DNA of 64,000 nucleotides from an uncultured Pelagibacteraceae bacterium (GTDB lineage: Bacteria > Pseudomonadota > Alphaproteobacteria > Pelagibacterales > Pelagibacteraceae), in NCBI GenBank assembly GCA_902633185.1, contig CACPFN010000005.1, positions 1 through 64,000 of the forward strand, written 5' to 3'. This document shows, in pieces, positions 38,061 to 48,403 of the stretch. The position numbers and the translations under genes are program-made. The notes beneath the pieces are model-generated. The model saw only the letters and a list, made by a program, of their open reading frames with translations. It ran no database searches and had not been told where the DNA came from. The first letter of the stretch is position 1, and each line of letters begins with the position of its first letter.

Positions 38061-39919
38061 TGGCTAAGCACAAAACAATCATTGAAGAATGTGATGTACT
38101 AGTTGTTGGCGGAGGTATGGCTGGAACAGGGGCTACCTTTGAGGCAAGACACTGGGGAAGAGATTTAAAAATAATTTGTGTTGAAAAAGCAAATATAGAT
38201 AGAAGTGGTGCCGTTGCACAAGGTCTTTACGCTATTAACTGTTATATGGGAATGCAGTGGGGCGAGAATATGCCAGAGGATCATGTAAGGTACGCCAGAA
38301 ATGATTTGATGGGTCTTGTTAGAGAAGATTTAGGTTATGACATGGCACGTCATGTAGACTCAACTGTTCACATGTTTGATGAATGGGGTCTTCCAATGAT
38401 GAAAAATAAAGAAACTGGAAGATACCAAAGAGAAGGTAAGTGGCAAATAATGATACACGGAGAAAGTTACAAACCAATTGTAGCTGAAGCTGCAAAAAAA
38501 TCTGCTGATAAAATTTATAACAGAATAATGATTACTCATCTTTTAAAAGATGAAAAAAATCCAAACCGAATAGCTGGTGCAGTTGGATTTAATGTTAGAA
38601 CTGGAAATTTTCACGTATTTAAATCAAGAACAGTAGTTGTTTCTGCTGGAGGAGCATCGCACATATTTAAACCAAGAGCAGTTGGTGAGGGTATGGGTAG
38701 AACATGGTATGCACCTTGGAGTAATGGATCTGCTTATGCATTACCTATTCAAGCAGGTGCAAAAATGACTCAAATGGAAAATAGAATTGTTCTTTGTAGA
38801 TTTAAAGATGGTTATGGTCCAGTTGGAGCGTATTTCTTACATTTAAAAACTTATACTCAAAACGCTAATGGCGAAAATTATGAGAAGAAATGGTATGAAG
38901 CTACTAAAGAATTAGTAGGAGAATATATAGACCATCATCCAACACCAACTTGTTTAAGAAATCATGCATTCATTCAAGAAACAGCTGCAGGTGGTGGACC
39001 AATTCATATGGTTACAAAAGAAGCTTTCCAAGATCCACACTTAGAAACGGTTGGATGGGAAAATTTCTTAGGAATGACAGTTGGACAAGCAGTAGTTTGG
39101 GCGTCTCAAAATATTGATCCAAAATATACAAATCCTGAATTAACTACATCAGAACCATATGTAATGGGATCTCATGCTACATGTTCAGGGGCATGGGTTA
39201 GTGGACCAGAAGATATAGCACCTGATGAATATTTTTGGGGATACAATAGAATGATGACTATTGATGGATTATTTGGAGCAGGAGATGCAGTTGGTGGAAG
39301 TGCTCATAAGTTTTCATCTGGTTCATTCACAGAAGGAAGGTTAGCGTCTAAAGCTGCTGTTAAATATATTCAAGATAAAAAAGCTGATGATATCGAAGTT
39401 TCTGATGCACAATTAGAGAAGCTTAAAGAAGAAATATTTAAGCCAATTGAGAACTATACAGTGGGTAGAAATGAAATCACTGGAGGAACTGTTTCTCCAA
39501 GCTATATTTTACCTATACAAGGACTACAAAGACTACAAAAAATTATGGATGAATATTGTGGTGGATTAACAAATAATTACATGACAAACGATAATCTGCT
39601 TAAAAAAGGCTTAGAGCAGCTACAATTACTTCAAGAAGACTTAGATCATGTCGGAGCAGAAGATTATCACCAATTGATGAGAGCATGGGAACTTAAGCAT
39701 AGAGCTGTAACATCAGAATGTGTTGCTCATCATACTTTATTTAGAGAAGAAACGCGTTGGCCAGGCTATTATTATAGAGGCGATCATATGAAACTTGATG
39801 ATGAAAACTGGCATTGTTTAACTGTTTCTAGAAGAGATCCTGAAACTGGAAAATTTGAAATGGAGAAAAAGCCTGTTTATCATATAGTTGATGATAAAGA
39901 GAAGAAGCAAGCTTCCTAA
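38060..39919 (+). CDS. aprA: Adenylylsulfate reductase alpha subunit
   Basis: CDVLVVGGGMAGTGATFEARHW, DRSGAVAQGLYAINCYMG, SHATCSGAWVSGPEDIAPDEYFWGYNRMMTIDGLFGAGDAVGG. Confidence 0.97.
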   Translation: MAKHKTIIEECDVLVVGGGMAGTGATFEARHWGRDLKIICVEKANIDRSGAVAQGLYAINCYMGMQWGENMPEDHVRYARNDLMGLVREDLGYDMARHVDSTVHMFDEWGLPMMKNKETGRYQREGKWQIMIHGESYKPIVAEAAKKSADKIYNRIMITHLLKDEKNPNRIAGAVGFNVRTGNFHVFKSRTVVVSAGGASHIFKPRAVGEGMGRTWYAPWSNGSAYALPIQAGAKMTQMENRIVLCRFKDGYGPVGAYFLHLKTYTQNANGENYEKKWYEATKELVGEYIDHHPTPTCLRNHAFIQETAAGGGPIHMVTKEAFQDPHLETVGWENFLGMTVGQAVVWASQNIDPKYTNPELTTSEPYVMGSHATCSGAWVSGPEDIAPDEYFWGYNRMMTIDGLFGAGDAVGGSAHKFSSGSFTEGRLASKAAVKYIQDKKADDIEVSDAQLEKLKEEIFKPIENYTVGRNEITGGTVSPSYILPIQGLQRLQKIMDEYCGGLTNNYMTNDNLLKKGLEQLQLLQEDLDHVGAEDYHQLMRAWELKHRAVTSECVAHHTLFREETRWPGYYYRGDHMKLDDENWHCLTVSRRDPETGKFEMEKKPVYHIVDDKEKKQAS

Positions 39920-39928
39920 CCATTTTAG

Positions 39929-40279
39929 ATGAGTATTGTCGACAAATCAGACGAAGAAATCATTAAAATTGCTGATCCTATCTGGGATAACATGGTTAGA
40001 TGTTCCAACATGAAAGATTACGGTGGTTTTACAAGAGATTTATCATCACAAATGCTTTACGGGGCTAACGAAGTAGAGCTTGGTAAGCAGTGGGCAAGCA
40101 ATAAGCTGATCTCAAGCCTTAAAGAGGGGTGTAAGGCTATAGGCTGTCTAAGAAGAGGCTTGTACGTAACTGTTATCTATAAACAAAACAGTACAGAGAT
40201 ACCAGGAGACTTTTTAGGTCGACTTGTCCTTGGAGAAGAGGGAGATGAGGTCAAAGTCTTCGGGGCAACTATTTTTTAA
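39929..40279 (+). CDS. Hypothetical protein directly downstream of aprA
   Basis: 116-aa ORF beginning 10 nt after aprA, same strand; no motif recognised. Confidence 0.7.
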   Translation: MSIVDKSDEEIIKIADPIWDNMVRCSNMKDYGGFTRDLSSQMLYGANEVELGKQWASNKLISSLKEGCKAIGCLRRGLYVTVIYKQNSTEIPGDFLGRLVLGEEGDEVKVFGATIF

Positions 40280-40330
40280 ATTTAATTAAATATTATTTGC
40301 ATTTAATAAAACTTGTGGTATTTCGCGGGT

Positions 40331-40477
40331 ATGCTTCAAGCTTTTAATCAAAATATTAAGAAAATCCCTTTATTAGTTTCAAATCAGCTTTCAAAAATTA
40401 TTAAATCTTTTCTATATCTTTTTATATTTTTTACTTGGGCAATTATAATCTTAGGAACATTTCAAAATTTTATTTAA
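40331..40477 (+). CDS. Small single-TM protein (48 aa), not in ORF track
   Basis: Read directly: MLQAFNQNIKKIPLLVSNQLSKIIKSFLYLFIFFTWAIIILGTFQNFI-stop. Confidence 0.35.
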   Translation: MLQAFNQNIKKIPLLVSNQLSKIIKSFLYLFIFFTWAIIILGTFQNFI

Positions 40478-40528
40478 TTTATTCTTATAATCATTGACTT
40501 TAGATTATGAGAGGAATAGTTAGATTAT

Positions 40529-41614
40529 ATGGAATATTTTCTTCCAATAGCTCAAGTCGAGATTAACATACTCTTTATATTTGGTTTAAGTTTAGCAGTT
40601 GGTATTCTTTCAGGATTATTTGGTGTAGGCGGAGGATTTTTAATGACACCGTTTTTAATATTTTTAGGTATTCCACCTGCTTATGCAGTTCCAAATGAAG
40701 CAAGCAATATTTTAGGTACATCGGTATCTGGTTCAACTACTCATTATTTAAAAGGTACATTAGATTATAAAATGGGATTGATGATTGTAGTCGGAGGAAC
40801 TATTGGAACTTTACTTGGGATCTTAACTTTTTCTTATTTTCAAGATATTGGAAAAATAAATATCGTTATCTCTTTAGCCTACATGTACATCTTAGCTATA
40901 CTTGGAACTTTAATGCTTATTCAAGGAGTATCTGAAATTGATAAGGCAAGAAAAAAAATTGTTGTTAGAAAAAAATTACATACTCATTATTGGATACATG
41001 GACTACCTTTTAGAATGCGTTTTAAAAAATCAAAAGTTTATGAAAGTGCATTTACTCCAATTATTATTGGTTTAATTGTCGGATATATTGCAGCAATTAT
41101 GGGAGTGGGTGGTGCATTTATATTGGTTCCTGCAATGATTTATATTATTGGAATGCCAACTAAACTAATTCCTGGCACATCTTTGTTTGTTACAATATTT
41201 GTAAGTGCAATCGTAACAGTTCTTCATGCTTTTAATTACGGAACAATTGATCTTGTTTTAGTTTTTGTACTTATACTTGGCTCAATTATTGGAGTTCAGT
41301 TTGGTCAAAAAATTGGTGAAAAAGTTGATAGCTCAGAATTTAAAACAATCTTAGCAGTACTTTTATTATTAGTTGGAATTGCAATTGCTTATGACACTTT
41401 TATTAAAGAAGACGTAATCGTTGAAACAGTAGCAAATGGAACTAAAAACCTTGGTAACATTGCACAGTTTATTTTAGATTATTCGAAAGACCTTCCAGTT
41501 TTTTACGGACTTACATCAGTTGTATTAGCAGTAGTTCTTGGAATTGGAGCTGCAATTTTAAGAAATTATATCTCTAAGTGGAACAAAGAAAGAGAAGCTA
41601 AGCTTAAAGCTTAA
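40529..41614 (+). CDS. TauE/SafE-family sulfite exporter
   Basis: [40 protein letters not shown] and [34 protein letters not shown]. Confidence 0.9.
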   Translation: MEYFLPIAQVEINILFIFGLSLAVGILSGLFGVGGGFLMTPFLIFLGIPPAYAVPNEASNILGTSVSGSTTHYLKGTLDYKMGLMIVVGGTIGTLLGILTFSYFQDIGKINIVISLAYMYILAILGTLMLIQGVSEIDKARKKIVVRKKLHTHYWIHGLPFRMRFKKSKVYESAFTPIIIGLIVGYIAAIMGVGGAFILVPAMIYIIGMPTKLIPGTSLFVTIFVSAIVTVLHAFNYGTIDLVLVFVLILGSIIGVQFGQKIGEKVDSSEFKTILAVLLLLVGIAIAYDTFIKEDVIVETVANGTKNLGNIAQFILDYSKDLPVFYGLTSVVLAVVLGIGAAILRNYISKWNKEREAKLKA

Positions 41615-42777
41615 GCACTTCTGTATAATTTAGTCATCACAAATTCTCTATGACCTAATGCTTCAGCACAAGTTAATCTTCCGTTTGCAACTCTTATTGT
41701 AGCTTTAATTAATTCATCACCAGCTTCATCTAAATTCATTTCTCTTGATAAGATTTTAGAAACATCAACATCAATATGCTCACTCATGGTTCTAGCAGTT
41801 AAAGGATTAGCAGTTAGTTTTACTACTGGCTCAATTGGGTTTCCAATTATATTTCCTTGTCCAGTTGGAAATAGGTGGAGATTAAATCCTCCTGCCGCTT
41901 GTAAAGTAACACATTCAGCAGCAGCTGATGAAGTATCCATAAAGTATAGTCCTGGACCTTTAGTTGGTTCTTCTGCTGGCTCTAGTACATCAATGAATTT
42001 GCATCCTCCAATTTTTTGAAAGTTTCCAAATGCTTTTTCTTCAATTGTAGTAAGTCCACCAGCTATGTTACCAGCTGTTGGTTGACTTTCAGAAAGATCG
42101 TCTGTTGCTTCTTTTAAGATGAAATCATTATACGAACTCCAAGTTTTTCTAAACTTTTCTTGAGCCTCAGGAGTTTTTCCTCTTTTTTCACAAACAGTTT
42201 CAGCTCCCGTTAGCTCAGATGTTTCACCAAAACACAAATGAACACCAAGGGGCTCTAATTTATCCATTAAATTTCCAACTGTAGGATTTGATGCTAATCC
42301 AGATGTTGTATCAGATTCTCCACATTTAACTGATATCCATAAATCACTTATAGGACGCTCTTCTCTTTGTTTCTCAGATGCCCAAATTGAAAATTCTTGA
42401 GCTTTCTTTGAAACTCTTGCAATAGTATCTATATCTCCTACACCTTCTATACTAAAACCTTCAACTGGTTTTCCAGTTGTTGCAATTGCATCAACAATTC
42501 TTTTTGTCCATTTAGGCTCAATACCAATTACTATAACTGCTGCAACATTTGGATTTTTTCCTGTTCCAATCATTGTTCTAAAATGAAGCTCTAGGTCTGC
42601 TCCAAATTGTAATCTTCCATAAGAATGTGGAAGTGCAATCGTACCTTTAATATTATTAGCTACAGCTTCAGCGCAAGCATTTGAAATATCATCAACAGGA
42701 AGAATTATTACGTGATTTCTTGTACCTGTTCTTCCATCTTCTCTTTTATATCCTAAAAACGTTTTTGGAATTTCCAT
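41611..42777 (-). CDS. suyB: (2R)-sulfolactate sulfo-lyase subunit beta (UxaA/altronate dehydratase family)
   Basis: [71 protein letters not shown]. Paired with a SuyA-type small subunit, beside xsc. Confidence 0.85.
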   Translation of the reverse strand: MEIPKTFLGYKREDGRTGTRNHVIILPVDDISNACAEAVANNIKGTIALPHSYGRLQFGADLELHFRTMIGTGKNPNVAAVIVIGIEPKWTKRIVDAIATTGKPVEGFSIEGVGDIDTIARVSKKAQEFSIWASEKQREERPISDLWISVKCGESDTTSGLASNPTVGNLMDKLEPLGVHLCFGETSELTGAETVCEKRGKTPEAQEKFRKTWSSYNDFILKEATDDLSESQPTAGNIAGGLTTIEEKAFGNFQKIGGCKFIDVLEPAEEPTKGPGLYFMDTSSAAAECVTLQAAGGFNLHLFPTGQGNIIGNPIEPVVKLTANPLTARTMSEHIDVDVSKILSREMNLDEAGDELIKATIRVANGRLTCAEALGHREFVMTKLYRSA

Positions 42778-42778
42778 T

Positions 42779-43099
42779 TTACCACTTTTTAGTTTTTACG
42801 TTGTGAACATGTACATGCTCACCTTTTTTAATTGATTTTACTACTTTGCCAATATCATGCCCGTACTTTAATATTGTATCTCCCTCGTTAAGATCAGTCA
42901 TTGCAATTTTATGACCCAAAGGTATTTCATCCATCGATTGAATTTTTACTGATTTATCATTTTCCATAATCCAGCAATCACAGTCTTGTTTAGGAGTAAT
43001 TTTTTCAATAACTACAACACCTACATTGTCTTTTTCATCGTGGATTATAATATCTGTGCCAGCCATTGTGACGATTTCTTTGTTTGAAATTCGATCCAA
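42779..43099 (-). CDS. suyA: (2R)-sulfolactate sulfo-lyase subunit alpha (SAF domain)
   Basis: SAF-domain small subunit '[45 protein letters not shown]'. Confidence 0.85.
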   Translation of the reverse strand: MDRISNKEIVTMAGTDIIIHDEKDNVGVVVIEKITPKQDCDCWIMENDKSVKIQSMDEIPLGHKIAMTDLNEGDTILKYGHDIGKVVKSIKKGEHVHVHNVKTKKW

Positions 43100-43156
43100 T
43101 TTATATATGAATTGGGCACTTTGACAATTAAAAAATAGAATTAAGAAGGATTTGAT

Positions 43157-44941
43157 ATGGCTAAAATGACAACCGAAGAAGCTTTTGTAAAAGTTTTACA
43201 AATGCATGGTATCGAACATTCGTTTGGTATTATTGGTTCTGCATTCATGCCTATTTCTGATCTTTTCCCAGAAGCTGGAATAACTTTTTGGGACGTTGCT
43301 CATGAAACAAATGGTGGATTGATTGCTGATGGTTATACGAGAGCAACAGGAAAAATGTCAATGGTGATTGCTCAAAATGGTCCAGGTATTACAGGACTTG
43401 TTACACCAATAAAAACTGCTTACTGGAATCATACTCCGTTACTATTAGTTACACCACAAGCAGCAAACAAAACTATGGGCCAAGGTGGTTTTCAAGAAGT
43501 AGAGCAAATGAATTTATTTAAAGACATGGTGTGTTATCAAGAAGAAGTTAGAGACCCATCAAGAATGGCAGAAGTTTTAAACAGAGTTATAGAAAAAGCA
43601 TTTAGAGGGTCAGCGCCTGCACAAATAAATGTACCAAGAGATTTTTGGACACAAGTTATAGATATAGAATTACCTCCAATTGTAAGATTTGAAAGACAAG
43701 GTGGTGGGAAAGATGCTGTTGATAGAGCTGCAAAATTATTATCAGAAGCAAAATTCCCAGTAATTTTATCTGGGGCAGGAGTTGTTATAGGAGATGCGAT
43801 TGATGATTGTAAAAAATTAGCAGAAAAGCTTGATGCACCTGTATGTAATGGTTATCAACATAACGATAGTTTTCCAGGAAGCCATCCATTAGCTGTTGGT
43901 CCATTAGGTTACAACGGATCTAAAGCTGCAATGGAGTTAATTTCAAAAGCTGATGTAGTTTTAGCATTAGGAACAAGATTAAATCCATTTTCAACATTAC
44001 CAGGATACGGAATTGATTACTGGCCAAAAGATGCAACAATTATTCAAGTAGATATGAACCCCGATCGTATTGGTTTAACTAAAAAAGTTACAGTTGGTAT
44101 TTGCGGTGATGCTAAAATGGTAGCTCAACAAATATTAGAAAAGCTTTCATCAAATGCTGGAGATAATGGTAGAGAAGATAGAAAAAATCTAATTCATCAA
44201 ACAAAATCTGCATGGTTGCAAACTCTTACGAGTTTAGATCATGAGGATGATGATCCAGGAACTGTTTGGAATAAAGAAGCAAGAGAAAGAGATAAAGATA
44301 GAATGTCTCCAAGACAAGCATGGAGAGCTATTCAAGCTGGAATGCCTGAAGATGTTATAATTTCAAGCGATATTGGAAATAATTGTGCAATTGGTAATGC
44401 ATACCCAACATTTGAAAAACCAAGAAAATATTTGGCACCAGGTTTATTTGGACCTTGTGGTTATGGATTTCCATCTATTCTTGGAGCAAAAATTGGATGC
44501 CCAGATACTCCAGTTATAGGTTTTGCTGGTGATGGAGCATTTGGCATAAGTATGAATGAAATGAGTTCTTGTGCAAGAGAAGAGTGGCCTGCAATAACAA
44601 TGGTAATTTTTAGAAATTATCAATGGGGTGCTGAAAAAAGAAATTCAATTTTATGGTTCGATGATAATTTTGTTGGAACAGAGTTAGATCCAGAATTAAG
44701 TTATGCTAAAGTTGCTAATGCATGTGGTTTAAAAGGTGTTATTGCAAATACAATGGAAGAAACCACTAAAGCTATTAAACAATCATGTGAAGATCAAAAA
44801 AAAGGTATTACTACATTTATCGAAATAATTCTAAATCAAGAATTAGGTGAGCCATTCAGAAGAGATGCTATGAAAAAACCAGTTAAAGTAGCTGGTATCA
44901 GCAAGAGTGATATGAAACCTCAAAAGTCTCTTGTTAGTTGA
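43157..44941 (+). CDS. xsc: Sulfoacetaldehyde acetyltransferase (ThDP-dependent)
   Basis: ThDP enzyme with Xsc-type sequence: FGIIGSAFMPISDLFPEAGITFWDVAHE, NGPGITGLVTPIKTAYWNHTPLLLVTPQAANKTMGQGGFQEVEQM, GFAGDGAFGISMNEMSSC. Confidence 0.93.
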   Translation: MAKMTTEEAFVKVLQMHGIEHSFGIIGSAFMPISDLFPEAGITFWDVAHETNGGLIADGYTRATGKMSMVIAQNGPGITGLVTPIKTAYWNHTPLLLVTPQAANKTMGQGGFQEVEQMNLFKDMVCYQEEVRDPSRMAEVLNRVIEKAFRGSAPAQINVPRDFWTQVIDIELPPIVRFERQGGGKDAVDRAAKLLSEAKFPVILSGAGVVIGDAIDDCKKLAEKLDAPVCNGYQHNDSFPGSHPLAVGPLGYNGSKAAMELISKADVVLALGTRLNPFSTLPGYGIDYWPKDATIIQVDMNPDRIGLTKKVTVGICGDAKMVAQQILEKLSSNAGDNGREDRKNLIHQTKSAWLQTLTSLDHEDDDPGTVWNKEARERDKDRMSPRQAWRAIQAGMPEDVIISSDIGNNCAIGNAYPTFEKPRKYLAPGLFGPCGYGFPSILGAKIGCPDTPVIGFAGDGAFGISMNEMSSCAREEWPAITMVIFRNYQWGAEKRNSILWFDDNFVGTELDPELSYAKVANACGLKGVIANTMEETTKAIKQSCEDQKKGITTFIEIILNQELGEPFRRDAMKKPVKVAGISKSDMKPQKSLVS

Positions 44942-44987
44942 GATTAGTAAAATTTCATTATAAAAATAATTAACTGTCAGGAAATAA

Positions 44988-46565
44988 ATGAAAGTTAAGA
45001 ATATTCTTTTTATAATGGCTGATCAACTTAGGTGGGATTACCTTTCATGTTATGGTCATCCACATTTAAAAACTCCTCACTTAGATAGTTTAGCAAAAAA
45101 AGGTGTAATGTTTGAGTCTGCTTATGTTCAAGCACCTGTATGTGGTCCATCAAGAGCATCTTACTACACAGGAAGAACAGTATTTAGTCATGGCTCTACA
45201 TGGAACCAAGTACCACTTCCAATTGGTGAATTAACTATTGGTGATTACTTGAGGCAGTCAGGAATAAAAACTTGTGTTGTCGGCAAAACACATATGAGAC
45301 CTGATATTAATAGCATGAATAGATTGGGAATTTCAAAAACAACAGAAATTGGTTCTGTAGTAATGGAACCGGGGTTTGATCCTTATGAGAGAGATGATGG
45401 TCTGCATCCAAACAACATTATGAAAAAATCTGAAAAAAAATTATCCTATAACGAATGGTTAAATAAATTAGGATATGATGGAGATAATCCATGGGATAGT
45501 TGGGCTAATTCAGTTGAAGGAGAAAATGGAGAAGTTCTTAGTGGATGGAGATTAAGAAATTCAAATAAACCATCTAGGTTACCAGAAAAACATTCAGAAA
45601 CAGCATTTATGACTAATAGAGCAATCGATTTTATAAAAGAAACTAAAGAACAATGGTTTTTACATCTATCGTATATAAAACCACATTGGCCTTATATTGC
45701 ACCTGCGCCATATCATAATATGTATTCACAAAATCAATTTTATCCTGTTCAAAGATCTGATTCAGAAAAAAATATTAATCATCCTGTCTATAAAGCTTTT
45801 ATGGAAAATAGTATTTCAAAAACATTTTCACAAGAAAACGTGAGAGAGACAGTTCTTGCTGGATATATGGGTTTAATTAAACAAATTGATGACAATCTAG
45901 GAAGACTTTTTAAGTTTTTGGAAGAAAATGGGAAGATGCAAGATACTATGATTGTTTTTACATCAGATCATGGTGATTATCATGGTGATCATTGGCTTGG
46001 TGAAAAAGAATTATTTCATGAGCAAATAGTAAAAGTACCAATGATTATTTATGATCCAAGTGAAGAAGCAAATAAAACAAGAGGAAAAAAAGAGAAAAGA
46101 TTTATAGAGGCAATTGATTTACTTCCAACATTTTTAGATGCTGTAGAAAGTAAAGCAAGCAAACATAGACTTGAAGGTTCTTCTTTAATTCCAATTCTAA
46201 GAGATGAAAAAATTAGCAAATGGAGAGAGAGTGTATTTAGCGAGATAGATTATTCATTTAATGAAGCAAGAAAAATTTTAAACATAGGCGCTTCAGAAGC
46301 AAGAGCCTATATGATTAGAAACGATAAATGGAAATATATTTATTATAAAGGTTTTCCACCACAATTATTTGATTTAGAAAAAGATAAAGATGAATTTAAT
46401 GATCTTGGTCAATCTAAAGATCATCAAAATATACTAAATCAAATGAAAGATATTTTACTAGAAAGATTAACAGATCGAAAAAATAGAACTGCCGCTGACG
46501 ATGAATTTGTTTTGAAAGAGAGAGATTATTCTGAGGATGGTGGTATAATGATTGGTGTTTGGTAA
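44988..46565 (+). CDS. Type I (formylglycine-dependent) sulfatase
   Basis: MADQLRWDYLSCYGHPHLKTPHLDSLA, FGly motif 'PVCGPSRASYYTGR' (C-x-P-S-R), FTSDHGDYHGDHWLGEKELFHE. Confidence 0.9.
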   Translation: MKVKNILFIMADQLRWDYLSCYGHPHLKTPHLDSLAKKGVMFESAYVQAPVCGPSRASYYTGRTVFSHGSTWNQVPLPIGELTIGDYLRQSGIKTCVVGKTHMRPDINSMNRLGISKTTEIGSVVMEPGFDPYERDDGLHPNNIMKKSEKKLSYNEWLNKLGYDGDNPWDSWANSVEGENGEVLSGWRLRNSNKPSRLPEKHSETAFMTNRAIDFIKETKEQWFLHLSYIKPHWPYIAPAPYHNMYSQNQFYPVQRSDSEKNINHPVYKAFMENSISKTFSQENVRETVLAGYMGLIKQIDDNLGRLFKFLEENGKMQDTMIVFTSDHGDYHGDHWLGEKELFHEQIVKVPMIIYDPSEEANKTRGKKEKRFIEAIDLLPTFLDAVESKASKHRLEGSSLIPILRDEKISKWRESVFSEIDYSFNEARKILNIGASEARAYMIRNDKWKYIYYKGFPPQLFDLEKDKDEFNDLGQSKDHQNILNQMKDILLERLTDRKNRTAADDEFVLKERDYSEDGGIMIGVW

Positions 46566-46566
46566 T

Positions 46567-47877
46567 CTAAGGATACATTAAACTCGGTAAGTACAAACAT
46601 AAAGCTGGAAAAGCTATTAATAATGCAAGTCTAATAACATCAGTAATTAAGAACGGCAAAGTACCAAACCAAATTGTTTGAAGAGGCGTTTTGTTCATTA
46701 CTCCTTTAATTACAAACAAATTCATACCAACTGGAGGTGAAATCAACCCAAATTCAACAACAATTACAGCAAATATTCCAAACCATACTGGATCAATTCC
46801 AGCATCAGCAATTACAGGATAAAAAACAGGAATAGTTAAAAATAACATTGCAAGAGAGTCCATTACAGTTCCAAGAACTAAATAAATAGCGCATATAACT
46901 AAAATAATCCCTAAAGGAGTTAGTTGAAGGTCATTAATAAAATCTACTACTGTGAATGGTAATTGAGTGACTGTTATTAAAAAATTAAAAACACTTGCAC
47001 CAATAACAATTAAATAAAGAGCACCAACAGTTTTAACAGTATCCCATATAGAATTTCTAAGTAGTTCAATCGTTAGTTCACCCCTAAAAAAAATAAATAT
47101 GATCACCAAAATAACCCCAACTGCTGCACTTTCAGTAGCTGTAAAGAAACCAAGATAAAGACCACCCATAATTATCGCGAAGATTAAAAATATTGGAAAA
47201 ACTTTTGTTAGAGCAGATATCCTATCTCTTGCAGTCATTTTTTCTCCATGACCCCCTTGATCAGGGTAAATTACTAAATAAACTCTGATAGCAATCATAT
47301 ATAAAACTACCGCAATCAATCCTGGTATCAGAGCTGCAAAAAATAGTTGCTGTATCGATTGCTCAGTTAAATACGCATAAATTATCAATATTACACTTGG
47401 TGGAATTATAATTCCTAATGTTCCACCTGATGCAACGGAACCACTTATTAATGCATCGCTATACCCGTGTCTTTTCATTTCTGGTCCAGCCATTTGTGAC
47501 ATTGTTGCTGCTGTAGCTATTGAAGATCCACAAATCATTCCAAATCCAGCACACGCACCAACAGTAGACATTGCTAATCCACCTTTATAGTGACCAACTA
47601 CTGCATAGGCTGCATCATATAAATTTCGGGATAAGTTTGCTCTATTTGCAAGATTTCCCATCAAAACGAAAAGAGGCAATACAGACAAAGTGTATTTAGA
47701 GACAGCTTCAAACGGAGCGGTTCCTAAAACAAAAAGAGCTTGCTCAAATCCTGTTATTAAAGCAAAACCAGTAAAACCAACTACTAACATTGAAATACCT
47801 ATTGGCACATTTAATGCCATAAGAATTAGTACAACTAAAAAAGATAACGAACCACTTACAATAGGATCAAAGCTCAT
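46567..47877 (-). CDS. dctM: TRAP transporter large permease
   Basis: DctM-type multi-TM protein (CAGFGMICGSSIATAATMSQMAGPEMKRHGYSDALISGSVASGGTLGIIIPPSVILIIYAYLTEQSI). Confidence 0.95.
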   Translation of the reverse strand: MSFDPIVSGSLSFLVVLILMALNVPIGISMLVVGFTGFALITGFEQALFVLGTAPFEAVSKYTLSVLPLFVLMGNLANRANLSRNLYDAAYAVVGHYKGGLAMSTVGACAGFGMICGSSIATAATMSQMAGPEMKRHGYSDALISGSVASGGTLGIIIPPSVILIIYAYLTEQSIQQLFFAALIPGLIAVVLYMIAIRVYLVIYPDQGGHGEKMTARDRISALTKVFPIFLIFAIIMGGLYLGFFTATESAAVGVILVIIFIFFRGELTIELLRNSIWDTVKTVGALYLIVIGASVFNFLITVTQLPFTVVDFINDLQLTPLGIILVICAIYLVLGTVMDSLAMLFLTIPVFYPVIADAGIDPVWFGIFAVIVVEFGLISPPVGMNLFVIKGVMNKTPLQTIWFGTLPFLITDVIRLALLIAFPALCLYLPSLMYP

Positions 47878-48350
47878 GAGTTTTCACTCCTTAAAGCACT
47901 AATTAACCAAAAAACTATAGCAACAACACTTAACCACATGCCAACTGACGCTGCATAATAAAAAGGATAAAAATATATTTCTAAATCAATAGTTACTCTT
48001 TCATTTTTAAAAAAAGCCATAGCTTCATTTGTTGTTGCATATGCCATCATGGACATAATTACTATCATTAAAATAAATCTAAAAATGTTTATGAAAATTT
48101 GAAAGGTATTATTGGAGACATTTTTAATAAAATCAGCAGAAACATTTGCATTTAAAAAGAAAGCTCTTGGCATTGCTAAGAATGCAACCAAGGCCATCCC
48201 AAATTCAACTAATTCAATTGTTCCTGTAACAGGAGAATTTAGAAATCTTCTACCAAAGACATCACAAAAAGTTAGTATAGCTAAAGATAATAATATTAAT
48301 CCTGATATAATTGCTGAAAGATCAAATATGTAATTAATTTTAAATTTCAT
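47874..48350 (-). CDS. dctQ: TRAP transporter small permease
   Basis: Four-TM DctQ-type protein (FCDVFGRRFLNSPVTGTIELVEFGMALVAFLAMPRAFF). Confidence 0.9.
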   Translation of the reverse strand: MKFKINYIFDLSAIISGLILLSLAILTFCDVFGRRFLNSPVTGTIELVEFGMALVAFLAMPRAFFLNANVSADFIKNVSNNTFQIFINIFRFILMIVIMSMMAYATTNEAMAFFKNERVTIDLEIYFYPFYYAASVGMWLSVVAIVFWLISALRSENS

Positions 48351-48403
48351 TTGATAAACTTTCTTCTAATTTATCAGAGATTAACGTATAAAGTTATAAA
48401 AAT

